A DNA stretch of 64,000 nt. Source: Clostridium cellulovorans 743B. Lineage in GTDB: Bacteria; Bacillota; Clostridia; Clostridiales; Clostridiaceae. How positions within the stretch are numbered: the first letter of the stretch is position 1; every line of letters starts with the position of its first letter. Made by a program: the position numbers and the translations under genes. The notes under the pieces are model-generated. The model did not search any database and was not told the DNA's origin. It saw only the letters and a program-made list of their open reading frames with translations. The stretch lies in assembly GCF_000145275.1 (NCBI RefSeq), contig NC_014393.1, positions 5,084,001 through 5,148,000 of the forward strand, read 5' to 3'. This document shows, in pieces, positions 46,901 to 55,397 of this stretch.

Positions 46901-47124
46901 CTTACTATCTTTTCCTTATCCCCTTGTTTTTTTTCCAACGCCTCATATAATGAAGAACTTGAGACTAAAATTATTTCTCTGAGAATATTATCTTCATTAA
47001 ACTTTTTCAAAACCCATTGATACATATCGTCAACATTGGCCAATGAATCTACATAATCTCCAATTGGTAGGCTTGGACACCTTAACATAAAAAAATCACT
47101 TGCCTTATATAATTTGTTATCCAT
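43990..47124 (-). CDS. lanB: Lanthipeptide dehydratase LanB
   Basis: A 1044-aa class I dehydratase that activates Ser/Thr with glutamate from glutamyl-tRNA and then eliminates it. The N-terminal glutamylation domain starts MDNKLYKASDFFMLRCPSLP and includes YIRITTRPTPFGLSSGI; the C-terminal elimination domain (SpaB_C, about 770-1040) has FFIRYSDEKPHIRLRLK and the terminal HMFCNRFFGINRG. Full length, so not a split dehydratase. AAAGGAG precedes ATG 47124, and an AgrA-like regulator ends 36 bases upstream. It is the only LanB in the window, so it should serve the LDLD-leader precursors at 56021-57042 (inference). Confidence 0.94.
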   Translation of the reverse strand: MDNKLYKASDFFMLRCPSLPIGDYVDSLANVDDMYQWVLKKFNEDNILREIILVSSSSLYEALEKKQGDKEKIVSSFLKYYIRITTRPTPFGLSSGITIGEFDEIDNISKISFKGNNPRVKRARVDSSWLLKLVRKLEMNKDILQKLRVKVSGTLLEKGSRIENKIVTQYGQEDKDGNFSTTIKYSGAVKAVLYLAKEYINFNELMMKFVENTSEIGEESIYKFLLELIEKEYLITDLRPIFNISNPLGYVCKKLIDIGVAEGNEIKELEDSIDEYNKTEVGEGQILYKNIICSMEKICRNDQYLQVDMRISEKECVISTEVLNEIESFGEILGTFGCRYLEKSYLKSYKGEFIERYSEGQEVPLLELTDESMGIGYPATYSKPSNKKVLQDEVSVNEDKITKFFAMKMMNFSSIKSKEVIITKEEIEKLNLNKSKINDLPTSFELNFLLNQNNDESSEGYDLVLGANIGSGRIGKTFGRFMDLFNESEVNRIKEEVDRDTESLSKEIIYAQISSIHPIEKCSNVVSNFNFLDYELPIGVNSSKDEEYKLSLDDLVVGMRNGKFYLKSRKKNKEVVFYSHDMLNYTITYNIYRLLLELSNDNQSLTLIDTLLMSRQKFWYVPRIKFNNIILFPQTWLLSFDMLDITTSDKNFEEKFYNWAEENELVRYIYLGTGDNRLVLDIEKKEHVRIIFQELKKSSEQKVRLQEVIGGISSGITIDNKRYCAEIVVPIIRKAYDEYKQENIVPKLIDQEKSYEYSEERVFLPFDEWIYLKLYGDKNREDEIIGNYINPFVKELYDKKLIKKMFFIRYSDEKPHIRLRLKCVEEKELELYKEIKDFLNKMYNEKLLFKVTQDTYFREVERYGGIEIFDEAEDIFNVDSIIVSELLKFKNRKMITIDSKNIAAINIVKLMDDFGFSYEEQLKYFDKLIEQKEYRKEFSKIRKELMKICNSDNYWKGLRETEEGELIYNIISMREDSIKKYRVKLEQLNLEGKLTNTVDNIIGGIIHMFCNRFFGINRGLERESLALARHTLYSLKYFKNAVNG

Positions 47125-47160
47125 ATTAATTCTCCTTTATTAAAATACATTGAACTTTTC

Positions 47161-47886
47161 TTATACGTATAAGTTTTTTATTAATCTAACTGATGCCAGG
47201 CATATATCGCCATTTTCCATGTGTACTATTCTATTTACTCTATCAATTTCATTAATTTTCTTCTTGTTTACGATAAATGATTTATGTATCCTAATAAAAT
47301 TTTCACATAAACTTAGCTCTATATCTTTCATTTTTCCATAAAACTCAACCTTGCGTTCTTTCGTATGCAATATCAATCGATGAACATTTTCTGATGTCTC
47401 AATATAGATAATTTCGTCTGTATTAAAACATAAGGTTTTATCACCTAAATTAACCTTTAAAGATTTGCTTTGTATATTATATGGACATGTATATCTTTCA
47501 TACGCAGTTACTATACATTCATATATTCTTTGTTTAATCATCTTGAAATTATTTTTTATTATGAAATCCAAAGCTTCAATTTTATATACAAAAGTTAAAT
47601 AAGCCATCTCAGCATGTGATGTTATAAATATTATAAAACCACTAGGATCATAACTTCTTATTTTTTCAGCAAGCTGAAATCCATTTAACGGATAGTTTAA
47701 GTCTATATCTAAAAAATATATACCACTTGTAGTTGAACTACTAACTTGCGTGAGTAACTGATTTGGATCATTTGTTGCCAATTTGAAGTTAATATCCAAA
47801 TCTTCTATTAAAACAGTATCTTTAATAACCTTTTCAAAACTATTTCTTTGTATTTCATCATTTTCACATAAAAATACACTTAGCAT
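47161..47886 (-). CDS. AgrA-like LytTR response regulator of the lanBC operon
   Basis: A 241-aa receiver-plus-LytTR regulator: CEND acidic pair, phospho-acceptor Asp in YFLDIDLNYPLNG, IFITSHAEMAYLTF, and a LytTR domain ending FIRIHKSFIVNKKKINEIDR. Close paralogue of agrA (39070-39795) with identical length, but with no kinase gene of its own. AAGGAG precedes ATG 47886, and it is the first gene of the operon with lanB and lanC. An inverted repeat upstream (47930-47949) could be its operator. Possibly phosphorylated by the AgrC at 39822. Confidence 0.9.
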   Translation of the reverse strand: MLSVFLCENDEIQRNSFEKVIKDTVLIEDLDINFKLATNDPNQLLTQVSSSTTSGIYFLDIDLNYPLNGFQLAEKIRSYDPSGFIIFITSHAEMAYLTFVYKIEALDFIIKNNFKMIKQRIYECIVTAYERYTCPYNIQSKSLKVNLGDKTLCFNTDEIIYIETSENVHRLILHTKERKVEFYGKMKDIELSLCENFIRIHKSFIVNKKKINEIDRVNRIVHMENGDICLASVRLIKNLYV

Positions 47887-47929
47887 ACCACACTACTCCT
47901 TGAAACTTTTTTACTAATTATCTCTCCAA

Positions 47930-47949
47930 TTACTATTATTTTATAGTAA
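47930..47949. promoter_or_regulatory. Inverted repeat upstream of the regulator-lanBC operon
   Basis: TTACTAT-tatttt-ATAGTAA, 7-bp arms and 6-base spacer, 44 bases before the regulator start. On the minus strand it contains a TATAAA -10-like box. Candidate binding site. Confidence 0.4.
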
Positions 47950-48127
47950 TTTTTGCTATGAATTCACTATTTATAATATAGAAATACTTCTATATATTAT
48001 TTGATAAACTAAATATAAAAAGTTTGCACTCATTACAATAACTTCAGCAGAAATTATATACTAATCGTAAAATACCTATAAGTTAAAATTTGTAACCCTC
48101 TTAACATATCCTTAGGTATATGAAAAT

Positions 48128-48187
48128 AAAAAGTTAGGTTATAGCCCTGCCAAACATAATAGCTTAAGCTCTTTAACCTAACTTTTT
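48128..48187 (-). terminator. Terminator of the FMN-reductase-like gene
   Basis: Arms AAAAAGTTAGGTTA and TAACCTAACTTTTT form a 14-bp stem with a U-rich 3' end, directly after the gene ending at 48191. The rest of the 304-base gap 47887-48190 holds the promoter region of the lanBC operon. Confidence 0.75.
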
Positions 48188-48190
48188 ATC

Positions 48191-48916
48191 TCAACAAATA
48201 TTGTCAATTAATTCTTTATATGAATTAAATTTTATATATCCCCTACTTCTCCAATATTTTAGCTCTGCATTATCTAATTCTATGTCTACATCATATGTTT
48301 GTTTCAAGGCTAAAAAATATTTCTCCTGATATTGAGATGGAACTAACTCACTTCTTCTTTTTCTTTCAATTAGATTTATAATTGACTCTGCATATTTAGG
48401 GATTGTTTCATTATTAAAAATAGGTGAGTCTATCATATTAGGCATATCAACTGTGCATGCTATACTACAAGCCAAATGTGACCCCCATGACTCTACTATT
48501 TTACTTAAATACATATTCGTTTCCTTTGCTGAATTGCAACTAGCAGTTACTACAGTAATACCTAACTTTCCGTAAAATGGAAATAAATGTAGCCAATATG
48601 CCAATCTATCTATAAATACCTTAGTATCACCAGAGACAGTACCTGCCAACACAGGACTTCCGATTATTATTACATCTGCAAGTAACATTTTCTTTTTGAT
48701 TTCATCAAAGCCATCTTTCTCATCTAGCACACAAAAACCCTTGTTAAAACACATTGCACATCCTATACAAAATTCTAACTTTAAATCTTCCGCTACAAAA
48801 ACATCATATTCTACCAGCTCTTTAGATGTTTTAACAATACCATCAATTACACTCTTAACTACTTTTAGAGTGTTTGAATTATGTCTTCGACTGCCCACAT
48901 ATGCGAATATCCTCAT
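48191..48916 (-). CDS. NAD(P)H-dependent FMN reductase-like protein in the lanthipeptide region
   Basis: A 241-aa flavodoxin-fold protein: FMN loop FAYVGSRRHNSNTLK, a cysteine cluster FCIGCAMCFNKGFC, and IIIGSPVLAGTVSGDTK. Start taken as ATG 48916; longer in-frame starts (48928, 48976) add a hydrophobic stretch not seen in the family. It is not a LanD (HFCD) decarboxylase. Its place among lan genes makes a redox tailoring step, such as reducing dehydro residues, or thiol redox control possible, but unproven. Single-gene transcript with its own terminator. Confidence 0.8.
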   Translation of the reverse strand: MRIFAYVGSRRHNSNTLKVVKSVIDGIVKTSKELVEYDVFVAEDLKLEFCIGCAMCFNKGFCVLDEKDGFDEIKKKMLLADVIIIGSPVLAGTVSGDTKVFIDRLAYWLHLFPFYGKLGITVVTASCNSAKETNMYLSKIVESWGSHLACSIACTVDMPNMIDSPIFNNETIPKYAESIINLIERKRRSELVPSQYQEKYFLALKQTYDVDIELDNAELKYWRSRGYIKFNSYKELIDNIC

Positions 48917-49052
48917 TTTTTGTATCATTCCTTTCGTTCCGCTCAAAACGTAAATTATTATGAAAAATATTAACATTGATCAAAGTATAAAAATATCCAC
49001 TTTATTTTTTTACATATTAAATTGATTACATTACCATATTACAATCTGTATA

Positions 49053-50156
49053 CTAACTTATAAGTATTTCTGAATTAATCAATTCAGTAAACTTTCTAGC
49101 ACCTATCCTATTTAAGTGTGCTGCATCATAAAAATCATCATCATTAAAGATGTTACTATTAAAATAATCATATACTTTTACATCTTTTTTCTTACTTATT
49201 TCTTCTATTATTAATCGAAATTCATTAGTAATTCTTTCTGATAAATGATAATAATAATATTTACTAGTTGGAAGAATGATGATATATGGTGTTACGTTTT
49301 TCTCTTTAAGAAATTCTATATATTCATTTAATATTTTTATATTTTCTGCAACTGTTTTTGGATAGTTCTTTAAAGAATCTTTTTTTGCATTTTCTTTTCC
49401 CATTTCTATTTTTTGTGATGTAAGATTTCCACTGATGTATTTTTTCCATCCAACTTCACACTCTTCTTTTATATCCTTGTATATTTCATTTTTATAATCT
49501 TCAATTAATATTTTCTTTAAAAACATTTCCAGTTGCCGAAACTCTTGACACTTCTTATCAAAAGAATCATCTTTATTATGTATGTCACCAATAAATGGAT
49601 AATAGTAGTATACCCTATCTTTAATACTCGCCTTTGATAAGTCAAACTCAAAACTATAATAAGTTAAACCTATTAATGCAAATTTAATATGACTTGCATA
49701 CCTATCTTTATTTAAAATATATTTTGCTACTTCATAGTCATAAAATATATCTTGACTTGAAATCGCAGCATTTATAACATTACCACTAATGACTTCTTCA
49801 TCAATTCCTACTTCTGCATATGATAATCCTGTAATAAACCCATCTATCATTTTACTATTTTTATTTAATTTATATAAAAAATTGCCTATTTCAAAGTCAT
49901 AATAATCATTATAGTATTTTTTGAAATTTATTATCCTACTATCATTGCCTACATTATCATCAATTGTTGATATCATTAATTCATATGATAAATCTTCAAT
50001 TCCTTCCACTCCAATAATCGGTATAGAATCTAATTCTTTTCCTATATTTTTTTCATTATTAGTTATAATTGCAATGACATTACACTTATGTACATCTATT
50101 AATTTTAGAATTTTAATTAAATGTGTATTTATTCCATATATAACTATATTAATCAT
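49053..50156 (-). CDS. Rossmann-like plus SGNH-hydrolase-like protein
   Basis: A 367-aa protein not firmly recognised. The first 65 residues look like a nucleotide-binding Rossmann start (MINIVIYGINTHLIKILKLI, later IPIIGVEGIED), as in PglD-type or CoA-binding domains. From about residue 100 the sequence resembles SGNH/GDSL or DltD-like proteins: GLSYAEVGID supplies a Ser-containing block and YDAAHLNRIGARKFTELI the C-terminal Asp-x-x-His block. It could be an esterase or acyl-transfer enzyme acting on the lanthipeptide or the cell envelope. GAGG precedes ATG 50156. It lies downstream of the lanT terminator, so is separately transcribed. Confidence 0.6.
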   Translation of the reverse strand: MINIVIYGINTHLIKILKLIDVHKCNVIAIITNNEKNIGKELDSIPIIGVEGIEDLSYELMISTIDDNVGNDSRIINFKKYYNDYYDFEIGNFLYKLNKNSKMIDGFITGLSYAEVGIDEEVISGNVINAAISSQDIFYDYEVAKYILNKDRYASHIKFALIGLTYYSFEFDLSKASIKDRVYYYYPFIGDIHNKDDSFDKKCQEFRQLEMFLKKILIEDYKNEIYKDIKEECEVGWKKYISGNLTSQKIEMGKENAKKDSLKNYPKTVAENIKILNEYIEFLKEKNVTPYIIILPTSKYYYYHLSERITNEFRLIIEEISKKKDVKVYDYFNSNIFNDDDFYDAAHLNRIGARKFTELINSEILIS

Positions 50157-50258
50157 GTATTTGCCTCTATCCTTTTATAATTTAGAAAAGCTCGCTTCAT
50201 GCTTAAATTATTTTAATGTCTATCCAAAATATTTTTAATCTTACCATTAGTGTGAAAA

Positions 50259-50303
50259 AAATCCCTTGCTCCTTTAAAAGTTTCCTTCCGAAGCAAGGAA
50301 TTT
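50259..50303 (-). terminator. Terminator of the glycosyltransferase-lanC-lanT operon
   Basis: Stem AAATCCCTTGCT / AGCAAGGAATTT (one wobble) followed by eight U on the minus strand, 40 bases beyond lanT. Confidence 0.85.
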
Positions 50304-50343
50304 CAGATTATAAAATCATTCTTTATTCTTTTACATACATTTA

Positions 50344-52521
50344 TTATATGTTTTCATTACTTCCATTTTTCCAAAGGTCAGAGTAATACCCGTCCTTACC
50401 CATAAGTTCTTTATGATTACCCTCTTCTATAACTTTACCTTGATCAATTACATAGATCTTATCACACTTAACAATTGTACTTAATCTATGTGCAATTATT
50501 ATTGTAGTAATATTTTCTGTGCAATTCTCAATAGTATTTTGTATTGCCTTTTCAGTTATAAAATCTAGATTAGATGTAGCTTCATCCATAATTAGTATAT
50601 CCGGCTTTTTAATAAGGGCTCTGGCAATAGCTAAACGCTGTATTTGTCCTCCAGAAAAATTCTTTCCATTTTCCTCAAGTACAGTATCATACTTCAATTG
50701 AAGACTTTCGATATAATCATGTATATGTGCTTGTTTACATGCCTCTACTATTTCATTATCTGTTACATTTGGATTAGAAAATAAGAAATTCTCCTTTATA
50801 GTTGCTGAAAAGAAAAAGGAACTCTGTGATATATATGCTATTCTATCTCTTAATTTTTCCTTACTTATATCTTTTATATCATAACCACTTATTGATATAT
50901 CACCTTTTTCGAAGTCATAGAAATTCATCAATAACTTAACAAGAGTAGTTTTTCCTGATCCACTTTCACCCACAAATGCTATTTTTTCTCCTGCTTTGAT
51001 ATTTAGATTAATTCCTTTCAATATCAATTGCTTTGCACCATATCTAAAATATATATCCTTAAATTGGATATCACCATATAGACTTTCAGGAATTATCTTT
51101 TTTTCTTCTTCATTATCCTTTTCCTTTTTTAGGACTAATATTTCCCCAAGCCTATCTGCAGCAACCATAGCACTTTGTAATGTACCCTGTAAGTTAATTA
51201 TTCTTTCTATAGGTCCAATAAAATATATTAGCAATGCATTAAAACTAATTAACATACCTATGGATAATTGTTGATCTAATATAAGTATTCCACCTATCCA
51301 TCCAATAAGTATTAAAAAAACAGATTGTACACAATTTTTAAATGAACTTTGTAAATTTTCGATATATCCAAGCTTTATAATGCTATTTATAAATTTCATG
51401 AATCTCTTCTCAGTTTCACCTGCAACTATACTTTCTCCATTAAAAGACTTTATTACTTCTGCCCCATGTAATGATTCAACTAAATAGGAATCCAACTTAG
51501 CATTGCTCTCCATATATTTTCTGCTTTCTTCTTCTATAGGTCGTTTAAAAATAGCTACAAGAGCCAAATATATTACTATAGGTATAAAACACACAAAAAA
51601 CATTATGTGACTTTGCCTATATAAAATAAATCCACCAACTATAGCCATTATAGAATCTATCATTAATGTTAATGTTGCAGATGATAATGCATCTCTTATA
51701 GTACCACCATCATTGAATCTAGAAAGAATTTCTCCTACTTGCCTCGTCTCAAAAAAATTCATAGGCAATTCTACAACATGCTTATAGTATCCCAATAAGA
51801 TTTTTGAATCGATGTTCGTGGCCAATTTCACCAACAAAATATTCCTAAAATAACTTACTACTTCCTTAAATATCATCAAAAAAACAATTGACATCGATAG
51901 CAGACCAAGACTTTTTCTCGAATTAATAGGCAATATATTATCAATCAAGAACTGAAAATACATCGACCCAAAAATACCCAATACTGTAACAAATAATGAT
52001 AACATGAATATCTTTGCTAAAATTAATTTTTGCTGCTTTAATACACTAACAAAACTTGCTAAGACTCCACTCGCTTCGTTTTTAGGTTCAAAATATTCTG
52101 ATGGTGCCAATAAAATCATTATCCCTGTCCAAATTTTATAAAATTCCTCTGGCGTATATGTAACAATTCCTCTACTGGGATCTGCTATTATTATTTTATC
52201 TTCTGATACTTCATGAACTACGATATAATGCATTAATGAACCTTCCATTACCACATGTGCAATGGAAGGCTTAGGGAACTGTCCAAAAATATCATCAAGG
52301 TCCTCTGTTTTAACGGCTTTGCTCTTTAATTTCATTTCCTTTGCAGCCTTTAATATTCCATATACAGTAGTACCTTCACTGTCAGTTCCACTGAGTTCTC
52401 TTATTTTAGACAAATGCATATTCAAGCCATAATGTCTTGCAACAGTTGCTAAGCAAGCTATTCCACAATCCTTATTATCATGTTGTTTTATGCACATGTA
52501 ATTTTTTCTAAAAAAATCCAA
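50344..52521 (-). CDS. lanT: C39-peptidase ABC transporter of the class I cluster (LanT)
   Basis: A 725-aa leader-cleaving exporter. The C39 domain has catalytic Cys in CIKQHDNKDCGIACL, His in MHYIVVHEV and Asp in IIADPSRG; then a six-helix membrane domain; then an ATPase with GESGSGKTT, FSGGQIQRLAIARAL and ILIMDEATSNLD. The start is TTG 52521 with GGAGGTGG seven bases upstream; the in-frame ATG at 52545 lies within that site. A C39 transporter is usual for class II, not class I, lanthipeptides, and fits the Gly-ending leaders of the precursors at 56021-57042. Follows lanC by 68 bases. Confidence 0.93.
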   Translation of the reverse strand: MDFFRKNYMCIKQHDNKDCGIACLATVARHYGLNMHLSKIRELSGTDSEGTTVYGILKAAKEMKLKSKAVKTEDLDDIFGQFPKPSIAHVVMEGSLMHYIVVHEVSEDKIIIADPSRGIVTYTPEEFYKIWTGIMILLAPSEYFEPKNEASGVLASFVSVLKQQKLILAKIFMLSLFVTVLGIFGSMYFQFLIDNILPINSRKSLGLLSMSIVFLMIFKEVVSYFRNILLVKLATNIDSKILLGYYKHVVELPMNFFETRQVGEILSRFNDGGTIRDALSSATLTLMIDSIMAIVGGFILYRQSHIMFFVCFIPIVIYLALVAIFKRPIEEESRKYMESNAKLDSYLVESLHGAEVIKSFNGESIVAGETEKRFMKFINSIIKLGYIENLQSSFKNCVQSVFLILIGWIGGILILDQQLSIGMLISFNALLIYFIGPIERIINLQGTLQSAMVAADRLGEILVLKKEKDNEEEKKIIPESLYGDIQFKDIYFRYGAKQLILKGINLNIKAGEKIAFVGESGSGKTTLVKLLMNFYDFEKGDISISGYDIKDISKEKLRDRIAYISQSSFFFSATIKENFLFSNPNVTDNEIVEACKQAHIHDYIESLQLKYDTVLEENGKNFSGGQIQRLAIARALIKKPDILIMDEATSNLDFITEKAIQNTIENCTENITTIIIAHRLSTIVKCDKIYVIDQGKVIEEGNHKELMGKDGYYSDLWKNGSNENI

Positions 52522-52589
52522 CCTTATTCCACCTCCAATAATCATTCTTATCTGTTTGTAAAGTAACTTATTACACTAATATAATTGGG

Positions 52590-53876
52590 CTAATTTAGTA
52601 AAAATATATGATCCCACTCATTGTCTTTTTTATCATTTATCAATCCTAACAATGGCAGTAATACAGATACTGTACCTCTTACGAAAGAGATGTGATCTTC
52701 TTCAATAACTTCCAGATTATCATCATATTCTAAGTTTTTAAAACCCAAAGGATTATCCTCGTTATAATATGTTAATATCCTACTTGCTAAATTATTAATT
52801 ACTGGCTCAAACTCTTTCTCCCCAGTGTCTTTATAAAACAAATTTACTATATGTAGCCAGCCCGAGTAACCATGGCAAAAAGTTGGAGATATAAATCCTA
52901 ATTTATCAATATCAAGGGCACAAAACTTCCTTATACAACTTATAGAATCTTCTATATAATAATCATCTTCTATAGCTTTACCAGCAAGATAAATTGCTCT
53001 AGCTATTCCACCGCTGCCATAGCACCAGCTTGGCATATAATTTACTGCATCTTTTGCTCCTTGTCTTTCTTCTATTCCTACTTTATATGGCCAATATACT
53101 AGTCCTTTTTCCTCTATTCTAAATTTATATAAATAGCTGAGAATATCCTTAATTGCTTCCTCTTGACCCTCTACCTCTACACCTTGAATTTTTGCTATAG
53201 CCAATAGTGACAATATTCCAACTATACCATGTGCCATTCCTATTCTAGTATGTCCATAACTGTAATTCTTCTTTTCTATTTCTGACTGGCTTTCATACTC
53301 TATAAACCATTTCCTAACTTCATATTTGTTAGCAGTAATCTTTTTTTTAGTTAGCTTGATTAGAAAAATTAATATCCCTTTAATCGCTTCCAATACACTT
53401 GATACTTCTTTGAATTCTAATAAATAACGACCTATACCAGCTAATCCATTTATACATTCACAGACTGGCATAGAAATTAACTCTTCTTGTTTGACTATGT
53501 TGTTTACACCAATAACAATATATTTATTTAAGCCTTCAAGGAAATTTTTATATAGGTTCTTATTATTAGATATAGCTAAAGTACTAAATCCAATTAATGA
53601 ATAACCATAAAATGATGATATATCATTACAATATTCAGATATTCTACCATTTAAAAGAACTATATTATTATGTGCACTAATTTTAAATAAGTCTTCATCA
53701 TATTGTTTTATTAACTGCCCCATTAGTATGTTTATAGATGGTAGAGCAAATAATAACTCTTGATTCATACTACTATTCTTTGATAATTGATTTTTTATAT
53801 ATTCTAAACTTGAGAATTTTTTACCCAAATCTATAATTACCTTTTCCACTTGTTCCTTTAATTCACAGCTTAACAA
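52590..53876 (-). CDS. lanC: Lanthipeptide cyclase LanC (second copy)
   Basis: A 428-aa LanC with CINGLAGIGRYLL, GMAHGIVGILSLL, zinc ligands Cys (PSWCYGSGGIARA) and Cys-His (TFCHGYSGW). TTG start at 53876 with TAGGGGGG about 11 bases upstream. It sits between the glycosyltransferase and lanT on one strand. Two complete LanC proteins with one LanB is uncommon; they may act on different precursors or different rings. Confidence 0.92.
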   Translation of the reverse strand: MLSCELKEQVEKVIIDLGKKFSSLEYIKNQLSKNSSMNQELLFALPSINILMGQLIKQYDEDLFKISAHNNIVLLNGRISEYCNDISSFYGYSLIGFSTLAISNNKNLYKNFLEGLNKYIVIGVNNIVKQEELISMPVCECINGLAGIGRYLLEFKEVSSVLEAIKGILIFLIKLTKKKITANKYEVRKWFIEYESQSEIEKKNYSYGHTRIGMAHGIVGILSLLAIAKIQGVEVEGQEEAIKDILSYLYKFRIEEKGLVYWPYKVGIEERQGAKDAVNYMPSWCYGSGGIARAIYLAGKAIEDDYYIEDSISCIRKFCALDIDKLGFISPTFCHGYSGWLHIVNLFYKDTGEKEFEPVINNLASRILTYYNEDNPLGFKNLEYDDNLEVIEEDHISFVRGTVSVLLPLLGLINDKKDNEWDHIFLLN

Positions 53877-54042
53877 ATAATATATTCCCCCCTATTCTTA
53901 TTAGGCAAACTGTTTGTCCTTATTCCTTATAGCTAAACCCAATTAACCACATTTCTACTTAACTAGAAAATTACTGATATCTTCATGTATTAAATTAATC
54001 AAAATCCTTTATCAATAAATTTAAGTTCCAGCACGATAATTT

Positions 54043-55299
54043 CTAAACTCCAATAATTCTATTGAATTCTTCGTACGATATATTATTACTAAAATCTTTT
54101 TTAATTATTTTTATATTGTTTTTTATATCATTGTTGTTTATAAGGAATTCCGACAATTTCTTTAAATTGACTTCATTTATCTTATTTATTTTTATACCTA
54201 CACCTAGTCCTAACTCATTAATTAGGTTTGCATTTGGATGTTGATCATTAACAAAGGGATACGCAATCATTGGAACATTGTATTTAACAGCTTCTATCAT
54301 GCTGTTATACCCCGCATGCGTTATAAATAATGATGCTCGCTTAAGTATTTCTTTTTGGTCAGGAAACTTTTGAAACTCAATATTACTCGGTATATTTTTC
54401 TTCTCAATAAAGTCTTCATCTGCATGTTTAAAAGATATTATGACCTTATATTCACTATCCTTAAAATCATTTATAACTTTATTGTAAAATTCTAAACCAT
54501 GACTCGCTATGCTTCCTGTCGCAACATATATAAGTTTTTCTTTGCTATTATACTCATTAGTATCTCCATCCATAAATAATTTAGGTGTCAGTGTCTTGTA
54601 TTCTTTTCCTTTGTATTCACCAATTGCTGGTTGCAATTTCTTATTTGCAAAACTAACATTTATTTTTTCGCCTGGGTCAAATAGGTAGAATAGAGGTAAC
54701 TTACTTATACTGTATTTATCACATAAAGCTTTAATACTTTCTTGACATTTCTTATATAATTCTTCAATTTCTTGATCTGAAAAGTGACTTAATTCCCAAC
54801 CGTAACAAATACTTAAGTTTTCTCTCAAGTTATCTTCAAAGTGTTTTTCATAATACATTATTCCTGTTGAATAACCAATGATAGGAATATTTAATTCTTC
54901 ACCAATCATTCTTCCAAAGGTAACACAAGTATCTCTAACAATTATGTCTATATCTAATTCTTTAATAGTCTCCATTAGATATTCCTTGGCAACTTTGTCG
55001 CACTTCAACACATATTCTAAAGGCTTTTCTACATCCTCTAGTAATTCATCAATATGCTTTGCAACTTGAGAATAATCTTTTACAAAGTATTTTCCATATT
55101 CTAAATATATCTTTCTACTTTCTTCTTCAATTACTTCTGGATAAAAAACAATTTTATAATCTCCGTCACTATACATATACTCTAATTTTTTATCTACAAA
55201 TACATAAACTTCATTTTCTGTTCCCTTTAATGTATCAATAAGCGGTCTCGTAGTTAAATTATGGCTATAAGTTGAATGAGTAAAAAATGCAATATTCAT
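54043..55299 (-). CDS. GT1 (MGT/UGT-type) glycosyltransferase
   Basis: A 418-aa GT-B-fold glycosyltransferase of the macrolide/UGT type. The N-terminal acceptor domain starts MNIAFFTHSTYSHNLTTRPLID; the C-terminal donor domain has LIYVATGSIASHG, FQKFPDQKEILKRASLFITH and the sugar-nucleotide motif THAGYNSMIEAVKYNVPMIAYPFVNDQHPN split here for reading: HAGYNSMIEA and PFVNDQHPNA. AAAGGAGAAG precedes ATG 55299. First main gene of the glycosyltransferase-lanC-lanT operon, so it may glycosylate the lanthipeptide; resistance by sugar transfer is the alternative. Confidence 0.88.
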   Translation of the reverse strand: MNIAFFTHSTYSHNLTTRPLIDTLKGTENEVYVFVDKKLEYMYSDGDYKIVFYPEVIEEESRKIYLEYGKYFVKDYSQVAKHIDELLEDVEKPLEYVLKCDKVAKEYLMETIKELDIDIIVRDTCVTFGRMIGEELNIPIIGYSTGIMYYEKHFEDNLRENLSICYGWELSHFSDQEIEELYKKCQESIKALCDKYSISKLPLFYLFDPGEKINVSFANKKLQPAIGEYKGKEYKTLTPKLFMDGDTNEYNSKEKLIYVATGSIASHGLEFYNKVINDFKDSEYKVIISFKHADEDFIEKKNIPSNIEFQKFPDQKEILKRASLFITHAGYNSMIEAVKYNVPMIAYPFVNDQHPNANLINELGLGVGIKINKINEVNLKKLSEFLINNNDIKNNIKIIKKDFSNNISYEEFNRIIGV

Positions 55300-55397
55300 A
55301 GCTTCTCCTTTACTAAATTATATATTTCATTTTTAATCTTCTTCATTGATTCCTTAAGTCTTATATATAATTGCTCCAATAAATAATCTACATTCAT
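55296..55397 (-). CDS. Possible small ORF coupled to the glycosyltransferase
   Basis: A 33-aa ORF (MNVDYLLEQLYIRLKESMKK and on), Lys/Glu/Leu-rich and probably helical, whose stop overlaps the glycosyltransferase start as ATGA. An earlier in-frame ATG at 55430 would give 44 aa. Its end encodes the AAAGGAGAAG site of the next gene. No good ribosome binding site precedes either start, so it may be chance. Confidence 0.3.
   Translation of the reverse strand: MNVDYLLEQLYIRLKESMKKIKNEIYNLVKEKL

Noticed and set aside
48191..48916. Calling the flavoprotein a LanD decarboxylase for the CC tail
   Set aside because: It has the flavodoxin-type FMN loop and a Cys cluster, not the HFCD family pattern.
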